Shown here: positions 24,326 to 33,209 of the stretch, piece after piece
Layout: each line of letters opens with the position of its first letter
Numbering within the stretch: the stretch's first letter is position 1
Assembly: GCA_965232595.1 (NCBI GenBank)
Contig: OZ246983.1
Span: forward strand, 3,658,001-3,722,000
Source of the DNA: SZUA-309 sp965232595
Lineage (GTDB): Bacteria > Pseudomonadota > Gammaproteobacteria > Pseudomonadales > Azotimanducaceae
Length of the DNA stretch: 64,000 nucleotides
Reading direction: 5' to 3'
Made by a program: the position numbers and the translations under genes
Notes under the pieces: model-generated
Seen by the model: only the letters and a program-made list of their open reading frames with translations
What the model was told of the DNA's origin: nothing
Databases searched by the model: none

Positions 24326-25516
24326 TTGCCGGATAGCAGGTATCGATGGGTGATCGTCGGTTACACCCTCATCACCCAGGCAATCGCCCTCGGCGTGATG
24401 TTTTACAGCTTCGCGCTGTTTGCGGTGCCCTGGCTCGATGTGTTCGAAGCCTCCCGACGGGATGTGATGCTGATCGGCAGCCTGCTGCAGTTTGGTACCG
24501 GCCTGTTCAGCCCGCTGGTCGGTCGCATGATGGATCGTTTCCCCATGTACTGGGTGATTTACGCGGGGCTGGCTCTGCTGCTGATCGGCCTGGTGCTCGG
24601 GTCTCAGGCTACCGCCCTATGGCAGCTGCAGCTGCTCTACGCAACGGTGTTCCCGTTCGCCATGGCGCTGATGGGCACGCTGGCGGCGCAGACCCTGATC
24701 ACCCGCTGGTTCGTTGAGCAGCGTGGCCTTGCCATCGGCATCTCCGCCACCGGCACGAACCTCGGCGGCATCGTCTTCCCCATGCTGGTGGCGCTGGGGC
24801 TGGCGATGGTCGGCTGGCGGCAGACTTTCCTCTGGCTGGCCGGTGTCAGCCTGGTTCTGGTCGGGCCGCTCACCTGGCTGATCCTGCGCCGTTCGCCGCC
24901 GGTGCTGGAAGCTCACGCGGATGGCAATCAGCTGGATGGTCGGGTCTGGACCACCCAGGAAATCCTCCGCAGCAGCCTCTACTGGCTGCCGGTTGTCTGC
25001 ATCCTGCCGATGATGATCGCCTTCGGCGCCGTGCAGCTGAACATCGGCGCGCTGGCTGGTGATCTGGGATTCGGGGCCGACGTGGCGGCAAGGCTGGTTG
25101 CGGTATCTGCCGTCTGCATGGTGCTGGGTAAGTTCTTCTTCGGCAGCCTGGGTGATCGCCTCGATCACCGGATCCTGTTCTGGATCGCGCTCGCCTTCAT
25201 GTCTGCCAGCATGGTGATCCTGCAGCTGGAAGGCTCCATCTGGGTGCTGACGCTGGGTGTGGTGGCGCTGGGCCTGGCGGGTGGCGGCCTGTTACCGCTG
25301 CTGGCCCTGATTTTCGGCGCCCGATTCGGCGTTGCATCCTTCGGTCGGGTGATGGGCCTGGTGATGTTGAGCCTGACGCTCGGTGCCACCGGGCCGATCC
25401 TCGCGGGCTGGATGTACGACCTGACCGGTAGCTACGACGCGGTCTTCATTCTGTTCCTCGTGCTCTTCGTCCCTTCCGGGATCGCCATGCGCTGGTTACG
25501 GCCACCTGGCGGCTGA
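24326..25516 (+). CDS. MFS transporter (OFA/monocarboxylate-like)
   Basis: A 396-residue membrane protein with about 12 predicted helices in two bundles. The start is a TTG at 24326, with GAAAGGA upstream. The motifs VGRMMDRFP between helices 2 and 3 (the MFS signature A position) and LGDRLDHRI after helix 8 mark a major-facilitator member, and the overall pattern (RYRWVIVGYTL..GVMFYSFALF) is like oxalate/formate or monocarboxylate antiporters. It is divergent from the sugar dehydrogenase gene and converges with the TRIC/UPF0126 gene. An organic acid is the most likely cargo, but not certain. Confidence 0.85.
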   Translation: MPDSRYRWVIVGYTLITQAIALGVMFYSFALFAVPWLDVFEASRRDVMLIGSLLQFGTGLFSPLVGRMMDRFPMYWVIYAGLALLLIGLVLGSQATALWQLQLLYATVFPFAMALMGTLAAQTLITRWFVEQRGLAIGISATGTNLGGIVFPMLVALGLAMVGWRQTFLWLAGVSLVLVGPLTWLILRRSPPVLEAHADGNQLDGRVWTTQEILRSSLYWLPVVCILPMMIAFGAVQLNIGALAGDLGFGADVAARLVAVSAVCMVLGKFFFGSLGDRLDHRILFWIALAFMSASMVILQLEGSIWVLTLGVVALGLAGGGLLPLLALIFGARFGVASFGRVMGLVMLSLTLGATGPILAGWMYDLTGSYDAVFILFLVLFVPSGIAMRWLRPPGG

Positions 25517-25541
25517 CAGGATCACTCAGGTGCGACGTCGC

Positions 25542-26162
25542 TCAGGAACCGGCGTCGTCTTCCGGAACCGCTTTCCGTTTTGGGAGCGACCAGCCGAACA
25601 GCAAGGCGCTGGCTCGAATCACGAAGCAGGTGCCTGCACCCGCCCAGAGGCAGAGCTCTGTGCCGAGTCCCAATGTCTGGCCGACTACGAACGTGAGCGC
25701 CCCGGCGAACGCGGCGGTGGCGTAGATGTCCTGACGGAGGATCAACGGGATCTCGTTGCAGACCACGTCGCGGATAATGCCGCCGAGCACCGCGGTCACC
25801 ACGCCCATGACCACGGAGACCTCAGCTGAGCCGGTCAGCGCGTAGCTTTTCGCGGCGCCCGCCACGCAAAATACGGACAGGCCAACCGCATCGGCCCAGA
25901 GCAGCAGTCGCCCGACACGCTGCAGAAGGGGTGCGGCCAGAAACGTGAGTAGCGCCGCGGCGCCGATCAGCCACAGGTAGATGGTGTCCTGCACCCAGAA
26001 CACAGGTGCGCCGAGCACGATGTCGCGCACGGTGCCGCCACCGATGGCCGGCAGGAGCGCAATGGCGACGAACCCGAATAGATCCATGCCGCGACGATCG
26101 GCCGCCAACGCGCCGCTGATCGCAAACACGAAAACGCCGAAGAGATCGATCCAGTAGAGCAT
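25542..26162 (-). CDS. TRIC/UPF0126 family membrane channel
   Basis: A 206-residue protein with two repeated halves, each carrying the GG-V/I-RD motif: GGGTVRDIVLG (about residue 42) and GGIIRDVVCNEIP (about residue 127). Seven hydrophobic segments are seen. This matches prokaryotic TRIC homologues (UPF0126, YicG-like), which form trimeric cation channels, or glycine-associated transport in some bacteria. The gene is divergent from the acyl-CoA dehydrogenase gene. Confidence 0.88.
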   Translation of the reverse strand: MLYWIDLFGVFVFAISGALAADRRGMDLFGFVAIALLPAIGGGTVRDIVLGAPVFWVQDTIYLWLIGAAALLTFLAAPLLQRVGRLLLWADAVGLSVFCVAGAAKSYALTGSAEVSVVMGVVTAVLGGIIRDVVCNEIPLILRQDIYATAAFAGALTFVVGQTLGLGTELCLWAGAGTCFVIRASALLFGWSLPKRKAVPEDDAGS

Positions 26163-26213
26163 TCAGCGGTGCTTCAGAGAGGCTTAGCGCATAGTATCTT
26201 GGCAGAGGTGACT

Positions 26214-27353
26214 ATGTCTGAAGAAAGAAGCTCAGCGATCGATGCGGCTCGAGATTTTGCCGGCGGCTATCTGACCGAGAACGCGGCAGCCTGGGAGTTG
26301 GATCGAGGTGCGCCGCGAGCGCTCGTTGAGCGGGCTGCGGAAGCGGGGCTGACCGGCCTGCTGGTGTCGCGGGCGCTTGGCGGGCGGGCTGTCAGCTACG
26401 CCGACCTCATGACGATCGTCGAGCATCTGGCCTACGCGGACTTTTCTGCCGCCTTCGCGCTGATCGTGCACAACAACCATGTTCGAGCGATCGCCAGTGC
26501 CGGCAGCCCCGAGCAGATCGAGCGGTGGCTGCCGGACATGCTCGCGGGCAGAACCATCGGCGCCTTTCTGCTGACCGAACCCGGCGGCGGCAGCGATGCG
26601 GCGCAGATAACAACCAGCGCCCGAACCGATGGCTCCGGCTATCTGCTCACTGGTGAGAAAGCCTGGGTCACCAACGCGGCGCACGCGGACCTCCTGAACG
26701 TGTTCGCGCAAACCGAGCCCGGCAGCGGCGCAAGAGGAATTGCCAGCTTTCAGGTGCCGGCGGACAGCCCGGGCGTCGAGCGCGTGGCCAGCTACGAGAT
26801 GATGGGCGGCTTCGCCATGAACGCCGGTGGCTTCCGCTTCCACGACGTTCGCGTTGAGGCAGATCAGCTGCTGGTGCCGCCGGGGCAGGGGTTCCGGGCG
26901 GCGCTGGCCGGCATCGACATCGCCCGAGCGGTGGTCGCCGCCATGTGCTGCGGCATGCTGCAATCCTGTCTGGACGTGGTGGTGCCGCGGCTGACGACGC
27001 GGGAAGCGTTCGGGGCACCGCTCATCAACCAGCAGGGATTGTCCTGGCAGCTGGCCGGCGTGGCCACCGACCTGTCTGCGAGCCGGCTGCTGGCGAGGGA
27101 GGCGGCGCGCCTGATCGATGTGGAAGCGCCGGCGGCGATGGCGGCAGCACAGGCTAAGAAGTTTGCCACCGAGGCGGCCCTGAAAGATGTGGCCACCTGC
27201 ATGCAGGCCATGGGCGCCGACGGTCTGAAGCACGAGTATCCGTTTGCCAGGCACCTGGCGGCTGCGAAGATCGCGCAGTACATCGACGGCACCACCGAGA
27301 TCCAGAACCTGGTGATTGGTCGCGGGCTCGTTGATCAGTACAGAGAACGCTAG
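26214..27353 (+). CDS. acyl-CoA dehydrogenase
   Basis: A 379-residue flavoenzyme with all three family domains. Middle-domain motifs are FLLTEPGGGSDAAQI and GEKAWVTNAAHADL; the C-terminal domain has REAFGAPLINQQGLSW and ends KIAQYIDGTTEIQNLVIGR. I chose the ATG at 26214, which has AGAGGTG before it; a longer frame begins 15 codons upstream. It introduces an alpha-beta double bond in an acyl-CoA and passes electrons to ETF; chain length and branching cannot be read. It converges with the TIR gene, 17 bp away. Confidence 0.92.
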   Translation: MSEERSSAIDAARDFAGGYLTENAAAWELDRGAPRALVERAAEAGLTGLLVSRALGGRAVSYADLMTIVEHLAYADFSAAFALIVHNNHVRAIASAGSPEQIERWLPDMLAGRTIGAFLLTEPGGGSDAAQITTSARTDGSGYLLTGEKAWVTNAAHADLLNVFAQTEPGSGARGIASFQVPADSPGVERVASYEMMGGFAMNAGGFRFHDVRVEADQLLVPPGQGFRAALAGIDIARAVVAAMCCGMLQSCLDVVVPRLTTREAFGAPLINQQGLSWQLAGVATDLSASRLLAREAARLIDVEAPAAMAAAQAKKFATEAALKDVATCMQAMGADGLKHEYPFARHLAAAKIAQYIDGTTEIQNLVIGRGLVDQYRER

Positions 27354-27370
27354 CCGTATCGGTTTGCCGC

Positions 27371-29395
27371 TCAGGCGTCGCAGCCCTGACGGTTGACGCC
27401 CGGCTCCGGCGGCCAGCCGGACCAGTTGCGCTCCGCGGCCTGCGCCAGCGCGCGCAGCAACGCATCAGCTGTAGGGTCTTCAATGCTGGCGCTTCCGAGC
27501 AACCCGCCGGCGGCTTGGGCCGTGGCGGCCGCACCCGCCTCATCGCCCTGCAGCAGCTGGCTTCGGGCAAGCACCTCGGCGGCTCGCAGCAGGTATCGCT
27601 TCGACAGGTTGTCGTCAGGATTGACCGCCAGCGCCTCCGCGCCCAGATCGTAGGCAACCTGGCCTGCCTGCTCCGCTGCCGCCGGCTCGCCAAGGCCGAG
27701 CGCGTAGCGGGCGGCGAGGATGCCAACGTCAATGCGGTCGCGCTGAACCTCCAGCACCGTGGCATCCAGGCTAAGCAGCTGGTCGGCGCTGACACGGGCT
27801 TCATCAAGCAGCTCGGGTACCTCGGGAAGGCAGCCGAGCCGAAGCGCGCTGCCAACCTCGATGGTCAACGCCCGATTCAGCCGCTGCTGCCAGATACGGT
27901 TGTCCGGTTCGTAGCCCACTAGAACGCGCATCAGCGCGGTAGCTTCCCGGGCTTGATCGAGGGCGAGGTTTGGATTTGTGTCCCGTGTCGCCACGCTGAG
28001 TATGGTCAGCGACCTGGCCAGCCACTCCCGATTGGACGGCTCGGGATCTATGCTCACCGCCAGACGGTGATCTTCGACCGCCGCTTCGTACCACGTCAGC
28101 GCTTCGCTCATGTCGTCCCGTCGCTCGGCGACATTGCCGAGCCAGCTTCTAAGGCCGGCCGCCTGGTTGTGCAGATCTGCATCATCCGGGTGGCTCGCGA
28201 TCAGCGCCAGGGTGGCGTCCAGGCCAGCTCGGAAATGTCGATCGGCCTCCGCCGTGTTGCCGTCTGCGAAGGCGAGTGCGCCCAGATTGTTGTCAGCAAC
28301 TGCCAGCTCCGAAAGGTAACCTAGATTGTCAGGTGCAGCTTCTGCCAGATCGGCGATGAGATCGCGGTACACCAGCATGTCGGCTCGGCTTGAATCTACG
28401 TCGCCCCGCATATAGTGGACTGTCGAAACGGCGAGGTAGGTCATTGCCAGCTCGTGCTGAATCTCTTCGTCCAGGGCGCCGTCCACGGATTCCATCGCCG
28501 CACGTTCGAGCACGCTTACAGCCAGGCGGAAAAGTTCGAGACCGGCATCGTTCTGACCCTGATCGGTGCGCACGTCGCCGATCTGCCGGAACGCCCGTCC
28601 CCGCTGCAGCAGGAGCTCGGGGGTGACATCCTCCGCGTCCACCGATTCGAAGTAAGCCAGGGCTTCGCTGCCGACGGCATCAAGCAGGTCCAGCCGACCG
28701 ATCTGGCCGAGCTCGTCTCGGACGTCGCCGATCATGAAGGTGACCAGCTCCTCGGCCTGATGCCGACGCTGCTCGGCCTCCTGGCGGGCGAACAGGGTCA
28801 TGACAGACAAAGCCACGGCGCCCAGAGCAACTGCGGCAGACGCGGCGGTGATGGTTACCAGGCGCCGGAACCTGTGGCGATCTGCGCGTCGCTTCAGGGT
28901 GTCGAACGGCACCTCGAGCAGCGCCGCTGCAATCTTCAGGAAGGCATCATGGCGGCCGTCCTTGTCCTCCCGGACGTCTGCAGCCAGCAGCTCAATCGCC
29001 TCAGCCTCGTCCTGACCCGACTGCAGAAGCGGCGCCGGAAAAACCGCGTCGTAAGCGGCGTTGGCTTCCGCATCCACCACCAGCGGCAGGATCAGCGGTT
29101 CGGCGTGCAGCGCGCGATAGGTGCGGACTTCTGCCGCTACCCACTCCGACTTCGCGGCGGCGGGTGAGCAGATGACGATGAGCGCAGCAGATGACGCCAG
29201 GGCGGACTCGATTGCGGGCCCCAGCTCGCCCGCGGCCAGGTCCGATCGGTCACGGAACACCGGCCGCAATGGATGTCGCTGATTTGGATCAGGGCCTCGA
29301 TAGGCTTCCAGCCGCTTCTGCAGCCAGCCGGCCCAGCGCTCGTCCTGGTGGCTGTAGCTGATGAAGGCACTGTAGGTGTGGTCGGGCACGACCAA
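27371..29395 (-). CDS. TIR domain - transmembrane - TPR-like repeat protein
   Basis: A 674-residue protein. The N-terminal TIR domain (about residues 5-140) has FISYSHQDERWAGWLQKRL, VFRDRSDL and CSPAAAKSEWVAAEV; the Glu89 after SEW is at the place of the catalytic Glu of NAD-consuming TIRs. A single hydrophobic segment near residues 182-202 (VTITAASAAVALGAVALSVM) is followed by about 450 helical, TPR-like residues, ending with no other domain. So the TIR would be cytoplasmic and the repeats outside, or the reverse. No second defence protein lies next to it. Start could be TTG at 29395 or GTG at 29392 or 29389. Confidence 0.82.
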   Translation of the reverse strand: MVVPDHTYSAFISYSHQDERWAGWLQKRLEAYRGPDPNQRHPLRPVFRDRSDLAAGELGPAIESALASSAALIVICSPAAAKSEWVAAEVRTYRALHAEPLILPLVVDAEANAAYDAVFPAPLLQSGQDEAEAIELLAADVREDKDGRHDAFLKIAAALLEVPFDTLKRRADRHRFRRLVTITAASAAVALGAVALSVMTLFARQEAEQRRHQAEELVTFMIGDVRDELGQIGRLDLLDAVGSEALAYFESVDAEDVTPELLLQRGRAFRQIGDVRTDQGQNDAGLELFRLAVSVLERAAMESVDGALDEEIQHELAMTYLAVSTVHYMRGDVDSSRADMLVYRDLIADLAEAAPDNLGYLSELAVADNNLGALAFADGNTAEADRHFRAGLDATLALIASHPDDADLHNQAAGLRSWLGNVAERRDDMSEALTWYEAAVEDHRLAVSIDPEPSNREWLARSLTILSVATRDTNPNLALDQAREATALMRVLVGYEPDNRIWQQRLNRALTIEVGSALRLGCLPEVPELLDEARVSADQLLSLDATVLEVQRDRIDVGILAARYALGLGEPAAAEQAGQVAYDLGAEALAVNPDDNLSKRYLLRAAEVLARSQLLQGDEAGAAATAQAAGGLLGSASIEDPTADALLRALAQAAERNWSGWPPEPGVNRQGCDA

Positions 29396-29425
29396 AGGAT
29401 ATCAGCTGCCGGCCCCGGTCGGCCG

Positions 29426-30082
29426 TCAGCGCTGCAGGGCGGGGGAGGTGAGGCCAGCCAGGGCGCTGGCCTGGACCACCGGGATCATGCGGTCGATATC
29501 GATGGCATCCGGGTCGGCAAGCGCCTGCATGGTGACGCCGCGCAGCAATCCCAGGATCAGTATGCCGGCAGCTTCCGGATCGACGCCGGTGCTGAACTCG
29601 CCGTTGTCGATGCCCCGCTGCACCAGCGTGGCGAACCGGTTGCGGAAACTGCGATTGAGCTCGGCGATATCGTCCTGCACCTCCGGCACCGCGCCCAGGG
29701 CTTCCCCCATCAGCACGTAAAGCGCGCGGATCCGGCTTTGCCTGATGGTGACCTCTTTCAGGTAGATCTCGATCATCGCCCGGACCGCTGCTTCGGCGCT
29801 GGCAGATTCCACGGAGGGACGAAGCTGGTCTTCAAAGAAGCGTTGGGAAATCCGCAGGATCACGGCTTTGAGCAGGCCTTCCTTGGAACCGAAGCGGTGG
29901 CTGACCAGGCCGCCGGTGTAGCCAGCTGCCTCGCCCACCTGGTTCATGGTGGTTTTCAGATAGCCCTGGGTAGCAAAGAGCTCGATCGCGGCGCGGATGA
30001 TGCGGCGCTCGGACTCTGCCTTCCGTTCCTCCTGTGTGCGCCGGGGTTGCGGCGTGTCCTCGGCGGTTTTTCTTTCAGCCAT
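29426..30082 (-). CDS. TetR-family transcriptional repressor
   Basis: A 218-residue TetR protein with an Arg/Lys/Glu-rich leader, the helix-turn-helix IRAAIELFATQGYLKTT, NQVGEAAGYTGGLVSHRF and GSKEGLL (about residues 30-75), and a helical regulatory domain. It is divergent from the CoA-transferase/FAD hydroxylase operon across 195 bp that carry repeated CCAATAAGTG and TTATTGG elements. It probably represses that operon; the ligand is unknown. Confidence 0.9.
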   Translation of the reverse strand: MAERKTAEDTPQPRRTQEERKAESERRIIRAAIELFATQGYLKTTMNQVGEAAGYTGGLVSHRFGSKEGLLKAVILRISQRFFEDQLRPSVESASAEAAVRAMIEIYLKEVTIRQSRIRALYVLMGEALGAVPEVQDDIAELNRSFRNRFATLVQRGIDNGEFSTGVDPEAAGILILGLLRGVTMQALADPDAIDIDRMIPVVQASALAGLTSPALQR

Positions 30083-30143
30083 CTGTCTCGTTGCAACCTG
30101 GATAGGGGATTGGTGCCAGTGTCGTCAATTATATTTGTTTGAC

Positions 30144-30196
30144 AACCAATAAGTGAATGTACACGATAGATTTATTGGTTCAAGACCCAATAAGTG
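30144..30196. promoter_or_regulatory. candidate operator array between TetR and catabolic operon
   Basis: The stretch is A+T-rich in a G+C-rich background. CCAATAAGTG occurs at 30146-30155 and again at 30187-30196 (exact, 41 bp apart). TTATTGG at 30172-30178 pairs with CCAATAA at 30187-30193 as a perfect inverted repeat around eight bases, and AACCAATAA (30144-30152) pairs with TTATTGGTT (30172-30180) around 19 bases. This looks like two or more TetR sites; binding is inferred only. Confidence 0.6.
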
Positions 30197-30277
30197 CCAA
30201 GCCAGCGCGGGCGTGAATGAGTCTGATTCGAGCGGCTATGCTTGGGCTTCGAACCACGTTGTCTGGGAGAGAACTGG

Positions 30278-31492
30278 ATGAAGGACAGGACGGGGCCACT
30301 TTCGGACGTCACGATCATCGATTGCACTATGGCGCTGGCTGGACCGTTCGGTACCGCCATGCTGGCTGATCTGGGCGCGAACGTGATCAAAGTTGAGCCG
30401 CCGCAGGGTGACGTAGCGAGGCCGGTATCGCCGCTCCCGCCCGACTACGCGAACGTTGCGGATGAAACCGATGCCGGTGTGGATTACGGCGGCTACTTCG
30501 CAAGTATCAATCGCAACAAACGCGGCATCGTTCTTGATCTCAAAGAGGATGCAGACAAAGAGGTGCTGCTCCAGCTCTGCGAGCAGGCGGACGCCATCGT
30601 GGAAAACATGAGAGTGGGCGTGATGGATCGGCTCGGCGTCGGCTACGAAGCGATCAGAGCGCGCAACCCGAAAATCGTGTACGGGTGCATTCGCGGCTTC
30701 GGCGACCCGCGCACAGGTGAAAGCCCCTACGCAGACTGGCCCGCCTACGACATCGTCGCGCAGAGCATGAGCGGTCATGTTCGCATCACTGGCCCGGATG
30801 GCTCTGTTGGTCATCCCAGCGGCGTCAGTGTTGGCGACATTTATCCCGGGACGTTAATGGCGATGGGCGTGATCGCCGGTATTCACCATGCGCGGGTGAC
30901 TGGCGAGGGGCAGTTCTGCGACGTAGGCATGTACGACGGCATGCTGGCCTTCGCCGAAACAGTGCTCGCAAACTATGGCTTCGCGGGCAAGGAGTTGCCC
31001 GCACGCGGCCAACACCACCCGAATCTGATGCCTTTTGGCCTGTTCCCGACCAAAGACGGCGGCGTAGCTATCGCAGCGCCTGGCCCCGGTCACTGGAATC
31101 AGCTCTGTGAAGCGATGGGACGTGCAGATCTGATCGACGACGAGAGAACCAGAAACACCTTTACCCGACGCAAGAATCAGGATTTCGTCGAAGCTGAGAT
31201 TGCGGCCTGGACCAGCCAGCAAACCAAGCAGGAAGTGGTGGACGCGCTGGGCGGCAGGGTGCCATGTGGTCCGGTCAACACGGCCGCCGAAATCTTTGCG
31301 GATCCTCACGTGAAGGCCCGCGGAATGATCGAGGAGTTCGACCTGCCTGGCGAAAACCCTCGTGTGTCTATCGTTGGCAGCGCCATCAAGTACACCAAAT
31401 CGGAGACCGGACTTTATCGACGCCCACCGATGCACGGGGAACATACGGATGAAGTGCTGGCTGAGTTCAATATCAGGAAACCCGAAAGCTAA
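30278..31492 (+). CDS. CaiB/BaiF family III CoA-transferase with catalytic Asp
   Basis: A 404-residue family III CoA-transferase. It has the N-terminal DVTIIDCTMALAGPFGTAML segment, RNKRGIVLDLKEDADKEVL, and the catalytic segment CDVGMYDGM with Asp220 present, unlike the other CaiB/BaiF proteins of this window. I chose the ATG at 30278, preceded by GGGAGAG. It should move CoA to a carboxylic acid or activate it, at the start of the degradative operon. It is divergent from the TetR gene, with the operator array 80 bp upstream. Confidence 0.92.
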   Translation: MKDRTGPLSDVTIIDCTMALAGPFGTAMLADLGANVIKVEPPQGDVARPVSPLPPDYANVADETDAGVDYGGYFASINRNKRGIVLDLKEDADKEVLLQLCEQADAIVENMRVGVMDRLGVGYEAIRARNPKIVYGCIRGFGDPRTGESPYADWPAYDIVAQSMSGHVRITGPDGSVGHPSGVSVGDIYPGTLMAMGVIAGIHHARVTGEGQFCDVGMYDGMLAFAETVLANYGFAGKELPARGQHHPNLMPFGLFPTKDGGVAIAAPGPGHWNQLCEAMGRADLIDDERTRNTFTRRKNQDFVEAEIAAWTSQQTKQEVVDALGGRVPCGPVNTAAEIFADPHVKARGMIEEFDLPGENPRVSIVGSAIKYTKSETGLYRRPPMHGEHTDEVLAEFNIRKPES

Positions 31493-31540
31493 GTCAGCCC
31501 ACTTTGGCTCGCTGAGTTCGGCTGAGCCCGGAAACACCGA

Positions 31541-33142
31541 ATGAAAAATCTAGAAGCCCCTGTCTGCATCATCGGCTGCGGTCCCATCGGCCTGACCGGC
31601 GCGCTGCTGCTGTCTCGGTTCGGCATTCGCTCGCTGCTGATCGATAAGCGCACCTCGCTGAATACCCATCCGCGCTCCCGCTTCGTCGACACCAACACCA
31701 TGGAGCTCATGCGCCAGCTGGGCATCGAAAAGGCCGTGGAGCACACGGGCCTCGGTCCGGACTGGACAGAGTACAACCGCTGGTTCGATGCGCTGTCGAA
31801 AAATGAGATCGCGAAGATCCCGAGCCCGACCTTTCACACCGTGCCGAGAACGACCAGCCCGACCATGCCGGTGATGACCTGTCAGGATTACGTGGAGGAA
31901 GTGCTGCTCGATCAGGTGCGGGGTGAAGCCAACATCGATCTCCGGTTCACCACCGAGGCGACCGAGATCGAGCAGGACGAGCAGGGGGTGCGTGCCAGGA
32001 TCGTCGATCTGGGAAGCGCAGAGGAGACTGAGGTCGAAGCGCAGTTTCTGATCGGGGCAGACGGCCCGCACAGCCTGGTCCGTGAGGTGATCGGCAGTGT
32101 GCTGCAGACGGATCCACACCCCAACTACTCCCAGGACGTGATCTTCGAGGCCGACCTCTCCCAGTACGTGGAAGGACGCAAAGCGGGCCTGCTCTACAAC
32201 GCAACCCCGGAGGGCGTGCTGGTGTTTCAGCCGTTGAACGGGATCACCCGCTGGCGCTGCCAGATCTTCTCGCGGGATCCCGTCACCTCACCGGAAGAAG
32301 AGCTCGCGCGCCGGATCCGCCAGGCGGTCGGTAGCGAGGAAGAGATCCCGATCGAGATCGTCAGTACCGGCCTCTGGCAGCCCACCCCCGGTTGCGTCGA
32401 CAAGCTGCGGGAAGGACGCATCTTTCTCGCCGGTGATGCTGCGCACGTTGCCGTACCGACGGGCGGCATGGGCAACAACACCGGCTTTGCCGGCATCCGC
32501 AATCTGGCCTGGAAGCTGGCGTTTGTGCTCAAAGGTGTGGCCAGGCCGGAGTACCTGGACAGCTATCAGGCAGAGCACCGGCCGCACGCGCTCCTGCGCA
32601 TCGAGGCGGGTGAGGCGACGACGCGCTACATGGCAGGTATCTTCCGGGCGTTCTACGCCGGTGAAGACGTCACCCCGGGCGTGCGCGCGACGCGCCAGTA
32701 CGCAGACCATGATGGCGTGCTGCTGGGCTTCGAGCTCGCCTCGAACCTCATCCGGGAGGAAGCCGCACCGCCGCCGCAGGTCGAAGATCCAACCATCGAT
32801 TTCGTCCCGGCGGTTCGCTGCGGACGCCGCGCGCCGCACGTCTGGCTGGACGAGGCAGCCGGCCAATCCGTGCTCGACGCCTTCGGCTGGAACTACGTCC
32901 TGATCGCCGGCAGCCAGACCGATCAGGGTGGCTGGGCTCGGGTTCTGGCGGAGGTGGCGGCCAACACCGGACTGCCGTTGCAGCTCCTCGAGTTGCCCGA
33001 GCAGGGCGGCGAGTCGCCCTGGCGCAACGATGAGCTCGTGCTCGTTCGTCCGGACGGCATCATTGCCGATCGCTGGCTGGATGCCGAGTCACCGCCGGCC
33101 GCTCGGCGGCTGAGCCGGTTCCTGCCTTCCGCGCCGGGCTGA
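31541..33142 (+). CDS. FAD-dependent monooxygenase (PheA/TfdB/PHBH-type aromatic hydroxylase)
   Basis: A 533-residue flavoprotein hydroxylase. The N-terminal dinucleotide motif IIGCGPIGLTGALLLSRFG, the GADGPHSLVRE motif and the FAD loop FLAGDAAHVAVPTGGMGNN are all present, and the C-terminal thioredoxin-like extension (about residues 430-530) is as in phenol hydroxylase-type enzymes. It should use NAD(P)H and O2 to add a hydroxyl to a ring or similar substrate. It is the second gene of the operon (48 bp after the CoA-transferase). Confidence 0.9.
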   Translation: MKNLEAPVCIIGCGPIGLTGALLLSRFGIRSLLIDKRTSLNTHPRSRFVDTNTMELMRQLGIEKAVEHTGLGPDWTEYNRWFDALSKNEIAKIPSPTFHTVPRTTSPTMPVMTCQDYVEEVLLDQVRGEANIDLRFTTEATEIEQDEQGVRARIVDLGSAEETEVEAQFLIGADGPHSLVREVIGSVLQTDPHPNYSQDVIFEADLSQYVEGRKAGLLYNATPEGVLVFQPLNGITRWRCQIFSRDPVTSPEEELARRIRQAVGSEEEIPIEIVSTGLWQPTPGCVDKLREGRIFLAGDAAHVAVPTGGMGNNTGFAGIRNLAWKLAFVLKGVARPEYLDSYQAEHRPHALLRIEAGEATTRYMAGIFRAFYAGEDVTPGVRATRQYADHDGVLLGFELASNLIREEAAPPPQVEDPTIDFVPAVRCGRRAPHVWLDEAAGQSVLDAFGWNYVLIAGSQTDQGGWARVLAEVAANTGLPLQLLELPEQGGESPWRNDELVLVRPDGIIADRWLDAESPPAARRLSRFLPSAPG

Positions 33143-33209
33143 GCATCGAGCCATTTCGGCGGGTGATGGCCTATGATGACCTCGTTCTCGGAGAGGGTGA
33201 GAGGGGCGC

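Noticed and set aside
27371..29395. TIR gene as part of a known defence system such as Thoeris
   Set aside because: No ThsA-like, STING-like or CBASS partner gene is present next to it; both neighbours are metabolic genes or a TetR regulator. Only the domain itself is supported.
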